The notes under the pieces: generated by a model
What the model saw: only the letters and a program-made list of their open reading frames with translations
Told to the model about the DNA's origin: nothing
The model's database searches: none
Translations under genes and position numbers: made by a program
Part shown: one piece after another, positions 7,436 through 15,842 of the stretch
Numbering within the stretch: the first letter of the stretch is position 1
How the letters are laid out: each line of letters starts with the position of its first letter
Origin: Paucibacter sp. Y2R2-4
GTDB taxonomy: Bacteria; Pseudomonadota; Gammaproteobacteria; Burkholderiales; Burkholderiaceae_C
Direction of reading: 5' to 3'
Length of the DNA: 64,000 nucleotides
Assembly (NCBI RefSeq): GCF_025717535.1
Contig: NZ_JAJIRO010000002.1
Coordinates: 124,001 to 188,000 of the forward strand

Positions 7436-9096
7436 GCCGGGAGCGAGCAGAGCACGCGGTCGCGCCCCTCGGCCTTGGCCTGATAAAGCGCTTGGTCGGC
7501 CCGCTGCAAGAGCGCCACAGCCGCCTCGCCCGACTGCAGCAGGGCCAAACCGCCCGAGAGCCTCACACGCAAATCGGGCACCAAGCTGGCCCAGCCATGC
7601 GCGCGCACATCGGCACAGAGCAGTTGCACAGCGGCCTGCGCCGACGCCAAATCGCTTTCGACAAAGAGCAGGCAAAATTCCTCACCGCCATAACGCGCCA
7701 CCAGATCGGTGGAGCGGCAATTGCTGCTCAAGAGCTGCGCCACCTGGCGCAGCACCTCGTCGCCCAGCACATGGCCCCAGCGGTCATTGATGGACTTGAA
7801 ATGATCAATATCCAGCACCGCCAAGACCAGGCCATGCCCATAACGCGCCGAACGCTCGCATTCCATTTGCAGACGCTCGTCCAAATGACGGCGGTTGGCC
7901 AAGCCGGTTAACGCGTCGGTGCGGCTGCGCGCTTCCAGCTGCTGCAACAATTGGTCCTTCTCCGCCAAGGCCTGCTCCAAGGCCGTGTTCAGGCGACGCA
8001 ATTCCTCGTGCGCCCCCGACAACTCCACATGGCGCAGCCGGTGCACTTCGGCCTCATGGCGCGCACTCTGCAGCTCCAGTTGCACCTGCAAGGCGTTGAG
8101 TTGCTGGCGACCGCGCTCGTCAAACAAGGCCTTGTCCAGCGCCACTGCCTCTTGATGGCAAGTCAGGGCTTCTTGGTACTGGGTCCGGGTCTGCAGGCCA
8201 TTCGCCAGCTCTTTGAGCAGCTCGGACAGAAGCCCCCGCAGCCCCGCGCCACGAGTAATTTCGGCCCCCTCACGCCAGCACTGCAGCGCTTCGTCTTGCC
8301 GTTGCAAGCGCCACAAGACCAAGCCGCGCTCCCTGAGCATCTGTGCCTGGGTGTAGGAGCCGAGGTTCAGCTGCGCACTGGCCGCCAATTCGTCCAACAA
8401 TGCCAGGGCCTCCTCACATCGGCCGGCCTTGCAAAGCGCTTCTGCCAGGTTCAAGCGCACGAAACTCTGCCGCCCCAGGTCGCCAATGGCCTGCATCAGA
8501 GCCAGCGCCGCCTCGTAGCTGTGCACCGACTCGTCGAAGCGACCCAAATTCTTGAGGTTGATGCCGATATTGTTCAGTACCGCCACCCGCGCATGCGGCA
8601 GGTCCAGGCGCTCATAGGCTTGCGCCAACTGTTGGTAGATCTTCAAACCTTCTTCGGGCCGACCCAAGCGCGACAACAAAATGGCCGAGCAACGCAATCC
8701 ATGCAACTGCTCCAACTCGTCGCCCGCCTGTTCAGCCCAATCGCGCGCCGCTTGTGCATGCAACAGCGCCGTTTCATAGGTCCCCAAGACTTCGTGCGCA
8801 TTGGCCAAACCTCGCTCGGCCCGGCTGCGCAGTTTCAGGTCAACGCCGTCGAACAAGTCCGCACGCACCCGGTAGAGTTCAGCCAGCCCTTGCAAGGGCT
8901 CGGTGCCATAGATACCGGCAATGGCCCGAAGCAGCCGCAGCCTGAGGGCAGCGCAAGCATCAACTTGATTTGCGAGCAAGCGTTCTGCCTGGTCCAAGCA
9001 CTCCAAGGCACCGACCAAATTGCCGGGCAGCCCCTCATCAGCCTTGCTCAGCAGCTCTAAGAACTCGGACTCGGCAGTTTGCGGAATCGATTTCAT
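7432..9096 (-). CDS. TPR-containing diguanylate cyclase (GGDEF)
   Basis: A 554-residue, apparently cytoplasmic protein. Residues about 20-340 are tetratricopeptide repeats, a coiled-coil follows (HEELRRLNTALEQALAEKDQLLQQLE), and the last 170 residues form a GGDEF domain opening DALTGLANRRHLDERL and carrying the active-site motif GGEEF. It should make cyclic di-GMP from two GTP, with the TPR region sensing a protein partner. I see no RxxD inhibitory site at the usual place five residues before GGEEF. The ATG at 9096 follows AGGGAGG by 10 nt. It lies downstream of the unknown membrane operon and near a degenerate HD-GYP gene, an arrangement hinting at a c-di-GMP-related neighbourhood. Confidence 0.9.
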   Translation of the reverse strand: MKSIPQTAESEFLELLSKADEGLPGNLVGALECLDQAERLLANQVDACAALRLRLLRAIAGIYGTEPLQGLAELYRVRADLFDGVDLKLRSRAERGLANAHEVLGTYETALLHAQAARDWAEQAGDELEQLHGLRCSAILLSRLGRPEEGLKIYQQLAQAYERLDLPHARVAVLNNIGINLKNLGRFDESVHSYEAALALMQAIGDLGRQSFVRLNLAEALCKAGRCEEALALLDELAASAQLNLGSYTQAQMLRERGLVLWRLQRQDEALQCWREGAEITRGAGLRGLLSELLKELANGLQTRTQYQEALTCHQEAVALDKALFDERGRQQLNALQVQLELQSARHEAEVHRLRHVELSGAHEELRRLNTALEQALAEKDQLLQQLEARSRTDALTGLANRRHLDERLQMECERSARYGHGLVLAVLDIDHFKSINDRWGHVLGDEVLRQVAQLLSSNCRSTDLVARYGGEEFCLLFVESDLASAQAAVQLLCADVRAHGWASLVPDLRVRLSGGLALLQSGEAAVALLQRADQALYQAKAEGRDRVLCSLPA

Positions 9097-9247
9097 GTGA
9101 ACAAAGCCTCCCTGGCTCTGGTGCCCTCGTTCTGCGCCATGCACGAAGCGCGCGCTGGCTGCCGAAGGTCATTCAGGGCGAGAGCGTAGCAAAGGTTCAA
9201 TCCCGACAAGCGTCACTCAAAAAAAGGCCAACACCCCGGCCCCACGC

Positions 9248-10975
9248 TCAAGCCTGTGTGCGCAACAAGCGAGATACCAAATCTTGGACTGCTTTGTGCT
9301 GATAGGGGCGAGCGCGCGCATCGCAGTCCCAGCATTGCTGCTCCGAAAAACGCAGGGGGGAGTCCGCGCCAGCCCTCTTGGACGCCTCGTCCAGCAGCGT
9401 CTGCACATCAGCCCAACAAGTGTGACGGTCCTGCAGCACCCAAACACGAGGCAGCAGACCGGCTCGCAGCAAGGCTTCGATCTCAAAGCCCGTGCCCTTG
9501 CGCTGAGCACAAAAGCCGCGTAAGTCCAAAACAATCACATCCGCCAACTGCATCAATTGCTCGACCGTGCCCTGCCAGGCTGTGTTGAAACAAAACACCT
9601 CGTTGACACGGAAGCGCCCCTCTGCATCCGGGCTCAATTGCAGTCGTTTACGCAATCGCTGAGCCTCGGCGGCCTGCGGCAAAAACAATTCGTACAAGCG
9701 ACCGGACAGAAACATCAGACTGACGAACATCCCGATGTTTCGGGGGGCCAGATCCGGCCCCCCGATCTGCGAGACCGGCCCGAGATAGCGCCAATGCGCC
9801 TGCAATAGATCCAGGAATCGATGTTGTTTTTCGTCTTTTGAGAAGACACGCAGCACCAAGAGATGTCGGCCCGCATAAGGCAGCGCCGGCACCATGCGCA
9901 ACACCAGCGCATAGGCCGCCACGGCCAGCCCAAGGCACAGAAGAGTCAAGCCCAGACCCGTCGAGAGATCTGCCAGGATCTCGCCCGCGCTGAGCAGCTT
10001 TCCTGCCGACGACTCTTCAATCGATGAACGCAGGATGGCGACCAAGACCCCGGCCACCAGGATCAGATCCAACAAAACGGTCGCCGAGACTTCTCCCAAC
10101 CAGCCGCGCGCGAGTGCATTGGCCAGCCCGGAAATGCAGCGAAACGCCAGGCACAGCCCCAACACCACCAAACTCATGACCAAGCCTGTAGCCATCGCGC
10201 CGGCCACCGAGGCCTCGCCCTTTGCCGCCGCCTGCTGCAAGCAATCACCGCCCAGCGGCTCGAGCAGAAGCGCCGGCACTACCGCACCCAATAAGCCCAA
10301 ACTCAGCAGCAGCCAAAGCGCCCGAAGCAGGCTGCGCGAGCCCAGCAGATGCAATGCCATCCAAGCGCCCAAGAACAGCAAGGCTGAGGCGAATTCTTCC
10401 CAAGTCGGCTGGCACATCGCAATCACCAAACCTATCGCTGCACCCAAGGCGACGCAGGCCGTCTTCCAGCGCGCCGCAGTCGGCGGCAAATTGGCAAGCA
10501 CCAGGCCCAGCGTCGCCAGCAAGGTTCCAGCGAACACGCTCATTTGCAGAGGTACGCTCGGCTGGCCCATGCTCAGCCGCGCGCTCAGCCAGGCTCCCAG
10601 CCCAAAGCTCAGCCACGCAGCCAGCGTAGCCAGGGTGATGCGCAACTGGGCGCGCCTGAGCGCTGCGCTGTCTGGTGAGCCGCTAACTGCTTCTGCTTGG
10701 GGAATGCCAGAGTCAGACCCTGGCGCATCGGTCAGAACGAAAGGCGAGCGATCCCACCAGGCTTTAGGGCGCTCGCGCACCGACTCAAAGTTCATCAAGC
10801 TTGCAAGCCGCGTGCGGTAACGCTTCTGCAGCCAAAAGCGTGCCAGCAAAGCCGACACTGCCAAACACAGCAGCAAAAGCACGGCCACCATCAAGAACGC
10901 GCCCTCTGAAGCCAGCCGATCATTCGGAGGCACGCTGTGCTTCAAGCAGGCCCGCGACGCTGTCCACCGGCTCAT
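9248..10975 (-). CDS. Uncharacterised polytopic membrane protein with C-terminal alpha/beta domain
   Basis: A 575-residue protein I cannot assign to a named family. Residues 27-47 are a first helix; about 130-370 hold roughly eight more hydrophobic helices. Residues 372-575 are soluble and look like an alternating alpha/beta domain: it opens with a strand LLVLRVFS, has IGGPDL (404-409), FLSGRL, VFCFNTAW, ADVIVLDLRGF (DLRG at 484-487), FEIEALL (497-503) and VWVLQD. The acidic residue after the DLRGF strand and the FEIE helix recall TIR- or nucleotide-processing Rossmann-like folds, but this is only an impression. The ATG overlaps the stop of the upstream small gene (ATGA, 10972-10975), so the two are translationally coupled. 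Confidence 0.8.
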   Translation of the reverse strand: MSRWTASRACLKHSVPPNDRLASEGAFLMVAVLLLLCLAVSALLARFWLQKRYRTRLASLMNFESVRERPKAWWDRSPFVLTDAPGSDSGIPQAEAVSGSPDSAALRRAQLRITLATLAAWLSFGLGAWLSARLSMGQPSVPLQMSVFAGTLLATLGLVLANLPPTAARWKTACVALGAAIGLVIAMCQPTWEEFASALLFLGAWMALHLLGSRSLLRALWLLLSLGLLGAVVPALLLEPLGGDCLQQAAAKGEASVAGAMATGLVMSLVVLGLCLAFRCISGLANALARGWLGEVSATVLLDLILVAGVLVAILRSSIEESSAGKLLSAGEILADLSTGLGLTLLCLGLAVAAYALVLRMVPALPYAGRHLLVLRVFSKDEKQHRFLDLLQAHWRYLGPVSQIGGPDLAPRNIGMFVSLMFLSGRLYELFLPQAAEAQRLRKRLQLSPDAEGRFRVNEVFCFNTAWQGTVEQLMQLADVIVLDLRGFCAQRKGTGFEIEALLRAGLLPRVWVLQDRHTCWADVQTLLDEASKRAGADSPLRFSEQQCWDCDARARPYQHKAVQDLVSRLLRTQA

Positions 10976-11331
10976 CGGGCGCCGCCTTCCGTAACAGCTA
11001 GCGAGTTCGCCACCTGGGTCCGAGCGTTCCCGGACTGCGCGTCCAAGCACCAACCTGCGCGCAAGAGCCAACGTTGATGCAAAGGGTTGCAAATGAAACC
11101 CAGCAAGAGGCTTTGAAGCAACCACAATGGCAGATAAAAGGAGGCGTCGATAGGCACAGCGGCCAACAGAGGGGGCAAAGCAAAACCATAGGCCAAAGCC
11201 AGCGCAGCCAGCCGGTACAAGCGCCGCTGCAGCGCCCAGGCCATCAAGCTCAACACCGCCAACCAGGCAAAGCCGCTGCGGTGCAGACGACAGTCCCCGT
11301 GCTCATTGACATAGATCGACTCATTGCCCAT
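10972..11331 (-). CDS. Small DUF2628-like membrane protein
   Basis: A 119-residue protein with two or three hydrophobic helices. The pattern HRSGFAWLAVLSLMAWALQRRLYRLA followed later by GFICNPLHQRWLLRAGW resembles DUF2628 proteins, which place an FxW motif before an RRxW/Y helix and a G..N...L...GW motif near the end; the resemblance is by eye. The ATG at 11331 follows AAGGGGCAAG. It overlaps by 4 bp the larger unknown membrane protein gene, so the two products very probably act together. Function unknown. Confidence 0.65.
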   Translation of the reverse strand: MGNESIYVNEHGDCRLHRSGFAWLAVLSLMAWALQRRLYRLAALALAYGFALPPLLAAVPIDASFYLPLWLLQSLLLGFICNPLHQRWLLRAGWCLDAQSGNARTQVANSLAVTEGGAR

Positions 11332-11752
11332 GCGAACTTGCCCCTTGCCATGAACTTTATTGGACCGAGATGCGAGTGCGGTGCACCTTTCAGGGTCTCT
11401 GCCGAAGCACAAGCTACAGGACGCAAAGACCGCTCAAATTGTTGCTGCTATCTGGCATACCTTGCTCTGTCTCGCCGATGCCGAAGCCAGATCCAGCGAC
11501 TCACGAAACCCAGCAGCGGCAAGCATCGTAAAGCCATCATGGCGGCTCAAACATGACTAGTCCTGAATGTTGGGCCTGCGATTGCACGGGTAATATCTGG
11601 CCACCCAGCGCCAGCCTTTACCTCGGCCCAATGCAACGCTGTGAATCGATCCATCTTGCAAAAGCCTTGTCGGCACGGGCGGCGTTTGAGCGGCCCGCAG
11701 GCACGCCCTTAGGGCGTCTCAATCCGATGAGGCATTCAACCGGTCGCATGTC
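11332..11752. other. Gene-free intergenic region
   Basis: About 420 bp between the divergent small membrane-protein gene and the HD-GYP-like gene. No open frame has family resemblance or a plausible start, and no strong hairpin was seen. It should hold both promoters. A 13-bp match (11637-11649) to sequence at 29221 and 30915 is probably chance. Confidence 0.5.
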
Positions 11753-12904
11753 ATGCAATTGTTGAAATTGGTCGCGGAGCAGATTCAGATTGGGGGTCGC
11801 CTGCCCTTCCATGTTCGCAACTCCGAAGGGGGTTTGTTGCTGGCCCGGGGTCAGGTCGTGCTCAGCGCGTCTCAACTCAATGCGCTCTTGGAGCGCGGCA
11901 TGTTTGCCGACCAAGAGGAACTGCTGGCCCTGGAGGCCGGCAAGACTCCGCCTGTCGAAGCGCCACCACTGACCACCCGCTGGAGCCAAGCGGTTTGGTC
12001 GGTCGACACCTTGCTGAAAAAACTCACCGAGGGCGACAACTTCATCGGCAACTGCGAAGAGGTCAGCGGCGAAGTGATCGCCCTTGCGCAAGAGGACGGC
12101 GACTTGGCGCTATACCAAGCGGTGCGACAAGAGCAACAGCAGCTGCGGCTTTACGGCGTCAGCCATTCTCTGCATGTGGCGACGCTGTGCTGGATGGTGG
12201 CGCGACGCCTGGCCTGGACCGAAGCTCGTCAGCGCATGGCCGTCAAAGCCGCACTGACCATGAACGCCAGCATCATCGACTTGCAGGGTGCCTTTGCCGT
12301 CAACGGCCAGCGCCCGGGCGCGGCGCAACGGGAGCAGCTGCGCGATCATCCCGAAGAAGCTGTTCGCCGCTTGCGCCGAGCCGGCATTCAAGACGAGGAA
12401 TGGCTGATGGCCGTGGCTCAGCATCACGAGCAAGCCGGAGGCAAGGGTTATCCCAAAGGCCTCAGCGAGGTGGAGGAAATGGCCCAGTTGCTGCGGCTGG
12501 TCGATGTCTTTCTGGCCAAGATCAGTCCGCGCATCAACCGCCCGGCACTCGAGATCAAAACCGCTGCCAGGCAGGTCTATGAACAAGGCCCCAGCAACCC
12601 GATGGTGGCCAGCCTGATCAAAGAGTTCGGCATGTATCCGCCAGGCGAGTTGGTGCGCCTGGCCAATGGCGACCTGGCCGTGGTGGTGCGCCGCGGCGCC
12701 AGTCTACACAGCCCCATCGTGATGGCCTTGGCCGACGGCATGGGACGCCTCAAGCCCAACTTCATCAGCTACGACACCGGCAAGCCGGAGTACAAGGTTG
12801 TCGGCGTCGAAGCCGACAAGCGCCGCTTGATCGGCGTGCCCAGCGAGCGCTTCTATGGCCTCTACGGTCTGCACGGGCGCGACCATCTGAATCCCACCCA
12901 TTGA
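11753..12904 (+). CDS. HD-GYP-like domain protein with degenerate active site
   Basis: A 383-residue protein with an N-terminal beta-rich region, a helical linker and an HD-GYP-like domain (about 135-265). The metal-binding HD dyad expected after the first helices is replaced by Met170-Asn171 (ALTMNAS), while downstream HP (199-200), HHE (224-226) and GYP (232-234) are kept. Canonical HD-GYP proteins hydrolyse cyclic di-GMP; loss of HD suggests weak or no catalysis, so a binding or regulatory role is more likely. The C-terminal 100 residues are similar to the accessory domain of related Burkholderiales proteins. The start at 11753 lacks a clear ribosome-binding site. Confidence 0.82.
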   Translation: MQLLKLVAEQIQIGGRLPFHVRNSEGGLLLARGQVVLSASQLNALLERGMFADQEELLALEAGKTPPVEAPPLTTRWSQAVWSVDTLLKKLTEGDNFIGNCEEVSGEVIALAQEDGDLALYQAVRQEQQQLRLYGVSHSLHVATLCWMVARRLAWTEARQRMAVKAALTMNASIIDLQGAFAVNGQRPGAAQREQLRDHPEEAVRRLRRAGIQDEEWLMAVAQHHEQAGGKGYPKGLSEVEEMAQLLRLVDVFLAKISPRINRPALEIKTAARQVYEQGPSNPMVASLIKEFGMYPPGELVRLANGDLAVVVRRGASLHSPIVMALADGMGRLKPNFISYDTGKPEYKVVGVEADKRRLIGVPSERFYGLYGLHGRDHLNPTH

Positions 12905-13056
12905 GGGGCCGCCGGGTCTGTAGACTTCTCGTTATGGATGAGCCGGCTCCTGCTAGCCGGCTGCCCTGCCTGAGGATCTGGGCCAACTGCTCAGCTCGTC
13001 ACGAGGCTGGGCGACACTTGCGCCGCCACCCGTCTTGATTTCACCCAAACCTGCTT

Positions 13057-13908
13057 ATGCTCTTGCTTGAACGCCTCGCCACCTGGATCCCTGGGCAGTG
13101 GGAAAAAGTCATTCTGACCGCCGTCCTGATCGGCATGGCCTTGCTGGCCGCTCAACTTTGGGCGCGCTTTCTCTCCAGCGAAGACATGGCGGCCGAGAAG
13201 CGCCGCATTCACCTGGTCTGGGCGCGCAACCTCATTTGGCTGGCGGCCCTGCTGCTCATCATCTCGATCTGGGCCTCGACGATTGCCGGCTTCGCATTGT
13301 CGCTCGCGGCCGTGGCAGGCGCCTTGCTGATCGTCAGCAAGGAATTGCTGATGTGTGTGCACGGCTACCTCTACCTCAGCCTGGTGCAGCCCTACAAGAT
13401 CGGCGATGTGATCGAGTTCAATCACATGCGAGGCCGAGTGGTGGACATCGATATGTTCGCCACCACCCTGGTGGAGCTGGATGCGGCTGGGCAGCGCACC
13501 GGCAGACTGGCGGCCTTTCCCAATGGCCAGCTCCTGACCCAGTCGGTGCTCAATGCCTCCCCCAGTGGTCGCTATGAGCTGCACACGATTCGTCTGCCCA
13601 TCCCCGAAGCCCTGGCGCATCAGCTGGACCGTATCGAAACCGCCGCCTGGGCCGCCGCCGATCAGGCCACTGCGGCCTGGCAGGAAGAGGCCATCGCCCA
13701 CTTTCGCAAGCTGTCGGCCGAGAACTTCATCGACCTGCCCTCGGGCAAGACCAAGCTGTCCTGGGACTTCTCCAACCCCGAGCATCTATTCCTGAGCATA
13801 CGCATCGCCTGCCCGACCGGACTAAGCGCCTCCGTTGAACAAACGGTGTTTCGCGACACCTGGCGCGCCTTGGCTCCACCGGGCCCGGCGGCAGTGCCCG
13901 AACCCTAA
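13057..13908 (+). CDS. MscS-like mechanosensitive channel family protein
   Basis: A 283-residue membrane protein. Three hydrophobic segments (about 17-36, 58-76 and 79-103) lead into the MscS beta domain, recognisable by LVQPYKIGDVIEFNHMRGRVVDIDMFATTLVEL and AFPNGQLLTQSVLNAS. The soluble C-terminal part has the mixed alpha/beta pattern of the family. It would open as a small-conductance, tension-gated channel in the inner membrane. It has fewer helices than some family members and no signal peptide. No operon partner; the terminator downstream is oriented mainly for the convergent lpdA gene. Confidence 0.88.
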   Translation: MLLLERLATWIPGQWEKVILTAVLIGMALLAAQLWARFLSSEDMAAEKRRIHLVWARNLIWLAALLLIISIWASTIAGFALSLAAVAGALLIVSKELLMCVHGYLYLSLVQPYKIGDVIEFNHMRGRVVDIDMFATTLVELDAAGQRTGRLAAFPNGQLLTQSVLNASPSGRYELHTIRLPIPEALAHQLDRIETAAWAAADQATAAWQEEAIAHFRKLSAENFIDLPSGKTKLSWDFSNPEHLFLSIRIACPTGLSASVEQTVFRDTWRALAPPGPAAVPEP

Positions 13909-13944
13909 GGCCTTGGGTGGCGTCGAGCCCAAGGGCCGGCGCAT

Positions 13945-13978
13945 AAAAAAACCCCGGCAGCAGAGCAGCGGGGCTTTG
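13945..13978 (-). terminator. Terminator of the pyruvate dehydrogenase operon
   Basis: On the minus strand, GCCCCG and CGGGG form a stem around CTGCTCTGCTGC, directly followed by a run of seven T. It lies about 20 bp beyond the lpdA stop. On the plus strand the T tract is only TTT, so it is primarily a minus-strand terminator. Confidence 0.8.
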
Positions 13979-13998
13979 TATCGTCAGCGCGGCTGACT

Positions 13999-15828
13999 TT
14001 ATTTGCGGGTCGGCGGCAAATCCGTACAAGAACCATGTGCCACTTCCGCCGCCATGCCGATGCTTTCGCCCAGCGTAGGGTGCGGGTGGATGGTCTTGCC
14101 GATGTCCACCGCATTGGCGCCCATCTCGATCGCCAGGGCAATCTCGCCGATCATGTCGCCGGCATGGGTGCCGACAATGCCGCCGCCCAGGATCTTGCCG
14201 TGGCCGTGGGCTTCTTCGCTGTCGTCAAAGAGCAGCTTGGTGAAGCCTTCGTCGCGGCCGTTGGCGATGGCGCGGCCGGATGCCGTCCAGGGGAACAAGC
14301 CCTTCTTGACCTTGATGCCTTGGGCCTTGGCCTGGTCTTCGGTGAGGCCGACCCACGCCACTTCGGGGTCGGTGTAGGCCACGCTGGGGATCACGCGGGC
14401 ATCGAACTGGCTCTTGGCTAACTTCGCATCGCCCAGGATGGCGCCGGCCGCCACTTCGGCCGCCACATGGGCCTCGTGCACGGCCTTGTGCGCCAACATC
14501 GGCTGGCCGACCACATCGCCGATGGCGAAGATGTGCGGCACATTGGTGCGCATCTGCACGTCCACATTGATGAAGCCGCGGTCGGTCACCGCCACGCCGG
14601 CCTTGTCGGCGGCAATCTTCTTGCCATTGGGCGTGCGGCCCACGGCTTGCAAGACCAGGTCGTAAGTGCCTTCGCTCTTGGTCCCGTCCAGGCCCTCGAA
14701 CTGCACCTTGATGCCTTCGGGTGTGGCGGAAGCGCCGACCGTTTTGGTCTTCAACATGATGTTGTCGAAGCGCTTGGCGTTCATCTTTTGCCAGACCTTG
14801 ACCAGGTCGCGGTCAGCGCCTTGCATCAGACCGTCCATCATCTCCACCACATCCAGGCGGGCGCCCAGGGTCGAGTAAACGGTGCCCATTTCCAAGCCGA
14901 TGATGCCGCCGCCCACGATCAACATCTTCTTCGGCACGTCCTTCAGCGCCAAGGCGCCGGTGGAGTCAACGATGCGCTCGTCATCGGGCAAGAATGGCAG
15001 ACGCACGGCTTGCGAGCCGGCCGCGATGATGGCCTGCTTGAAGTGCACTGTCTTCTTAACTCCGGTCTTGGCTTGACCGTCGCCGGTGGTTTCTTCCACT
15101 TCGACATGGTTGGCGTCGATGAAGTGGCCATAGCCGCGCACGGTGGTGACCTTGCGCATCTTGGCCATCTGCGCCAAGCCACCGGTCAGCTTGCCGATGA
15201 CCTTTTCTTTGTGGCCGCGCAGCTTGTCGATGTTGAGGGTCGGCGCGCCGAACTCAACGCCCAGGTCGCCCAGGTGCGAGACCTCGTCCATCACCGCCGC
15301 CACATGCAGCAGGGCCTTGGAGGGGATGCAACCGACGTTCAGGCAGACGCCACCCAGCGTGGCAAAACGCTCCACCAGAATGACCTTCAGGCCCAGATCG
15401 GCGGCGCGGAAGGCGGCCGAATAGCCGCCGGGGCCGGCACCCAACACCAACAGGTCGCAGCTGAAATCGGCGTTACCGGTGTAGGCAGCGGCGGCGGTGG
15501 GCGCCACCACGGGCGCTGCAGCAGCGGGCGCAGGGGCTTGTGCCGGAGCCGCTGCAGCGGGCGCTGCAGCAGCTGCAGTCGCAGCGCCATCCGCGCTCTC
15601 CAGCGCCAGCAGCACCGTGCCCTGGTTGATCTTGTCGCCCAAGGCGACTTTGATCTCTTTGATCACGCCGGCGTGCGAGGACGGGATCTCCATCGAGGCC
15701 TTGTCGGACTCCACGGTGATCAGGCTTTGGTCCACCGCCACGGTGTCGCCCACCTTGACCAGCAACTCGATGATGGCGACATCTTTGAAGTCACCGATAT
15801 CGGGAACGAGAACATTCACTAGTGCCAT
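13999..15828 (-). CDS. lpdA: Dihydrolipoyl dehydrogenase (E3) with N-terminal lipoyl domain
   Basis: A 609-residue flavoenzyme that reoxidises dihydrolipoamide on E2 and passes electrons to NAD. Residues 1-80 are a complete lipoyl domain ([12 protein letters not shown] contains the lipoylated Lys), followed by an Ala/Pro linker of about 35 residues. The E3 core starts with a GAGPGG FAD-binding motif and the redox disulfide is GGVCLNVGCIPSK. The NAD-binding GGGIIGLEMG and the C-terminal catalytic HPHPTLGES complete it. An E3 carrying its own lipoyl domain is known from Neisseria and many Betaproteobacteria. It starts 14 bp after aceF. Confidence 0.97.
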   Translation of the reverse strand: MALVNVLVPDIGDFKDVAIIELLVKVGDTVAVDQSLITVESDKASMEIPSSHAGVIKEIKVALGDKINQGTVLLALESADGAATAAAAAPAAAAPAQAPAPAAAAPVVAPTAAAAYTGNADFSCDLLVLGAGPGGYSAAFRAADLGLKVILVERFATLGGVCLNVGCIPSKALLHVAAVMDEVSHLGDLGVEFGAPTLNIDKLRGHKEKVIGKLTGGLAQMAKMRKVTTVRGYGHFIDANHVEVEETTGDGQAKTGVKKTVHFKQAIIAAGSQAVRLPFLPDDERIVDSTGALALKDVPKKMLIVGGGIIGLEMGTVYSTLGARLDVVEMMDGLMQGADRDLVKVWQKMNAKRFDNIMLKTKTVGASATPEGIKVQFEGLDGTKSEGTYDLVLQAVGRTPNGKKIAADKAGVAVTDRGFINVDVQMRTNVPHIFAIGDVVGQPMLAHKAVHEAHVAAEVAAGAILGDAKLAKSQFDARVIPSVAYTDPEVAWVGLTEDQAKAQGIKVKKGLFPWTASGRAIANGRDEGFTKLLFDDSEEAHGHGKILGGGIVGTHAGDMIGEIALAIEMGANAVDIGKTIHPHPTLGESIGMAAEVAHGSCTDLPPTRK

Positions 15829-15842
15829 AACTCAGCTCCCGA

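Noticed and set aside
11637-11649. 13-bp match CGCTGTGAATCGA to 29221-29233 and 30915-30927
   Set aside because: Matches of this length are expected by chance many times in 64 kb; only the 29221/30915 pair, being colinear with the duplication, might be residual homology.
14467-15822. Long plus-strand frame opposite lpdA
   Set aside because: Antisense of the well-conserved lipoyl and E3 domains.
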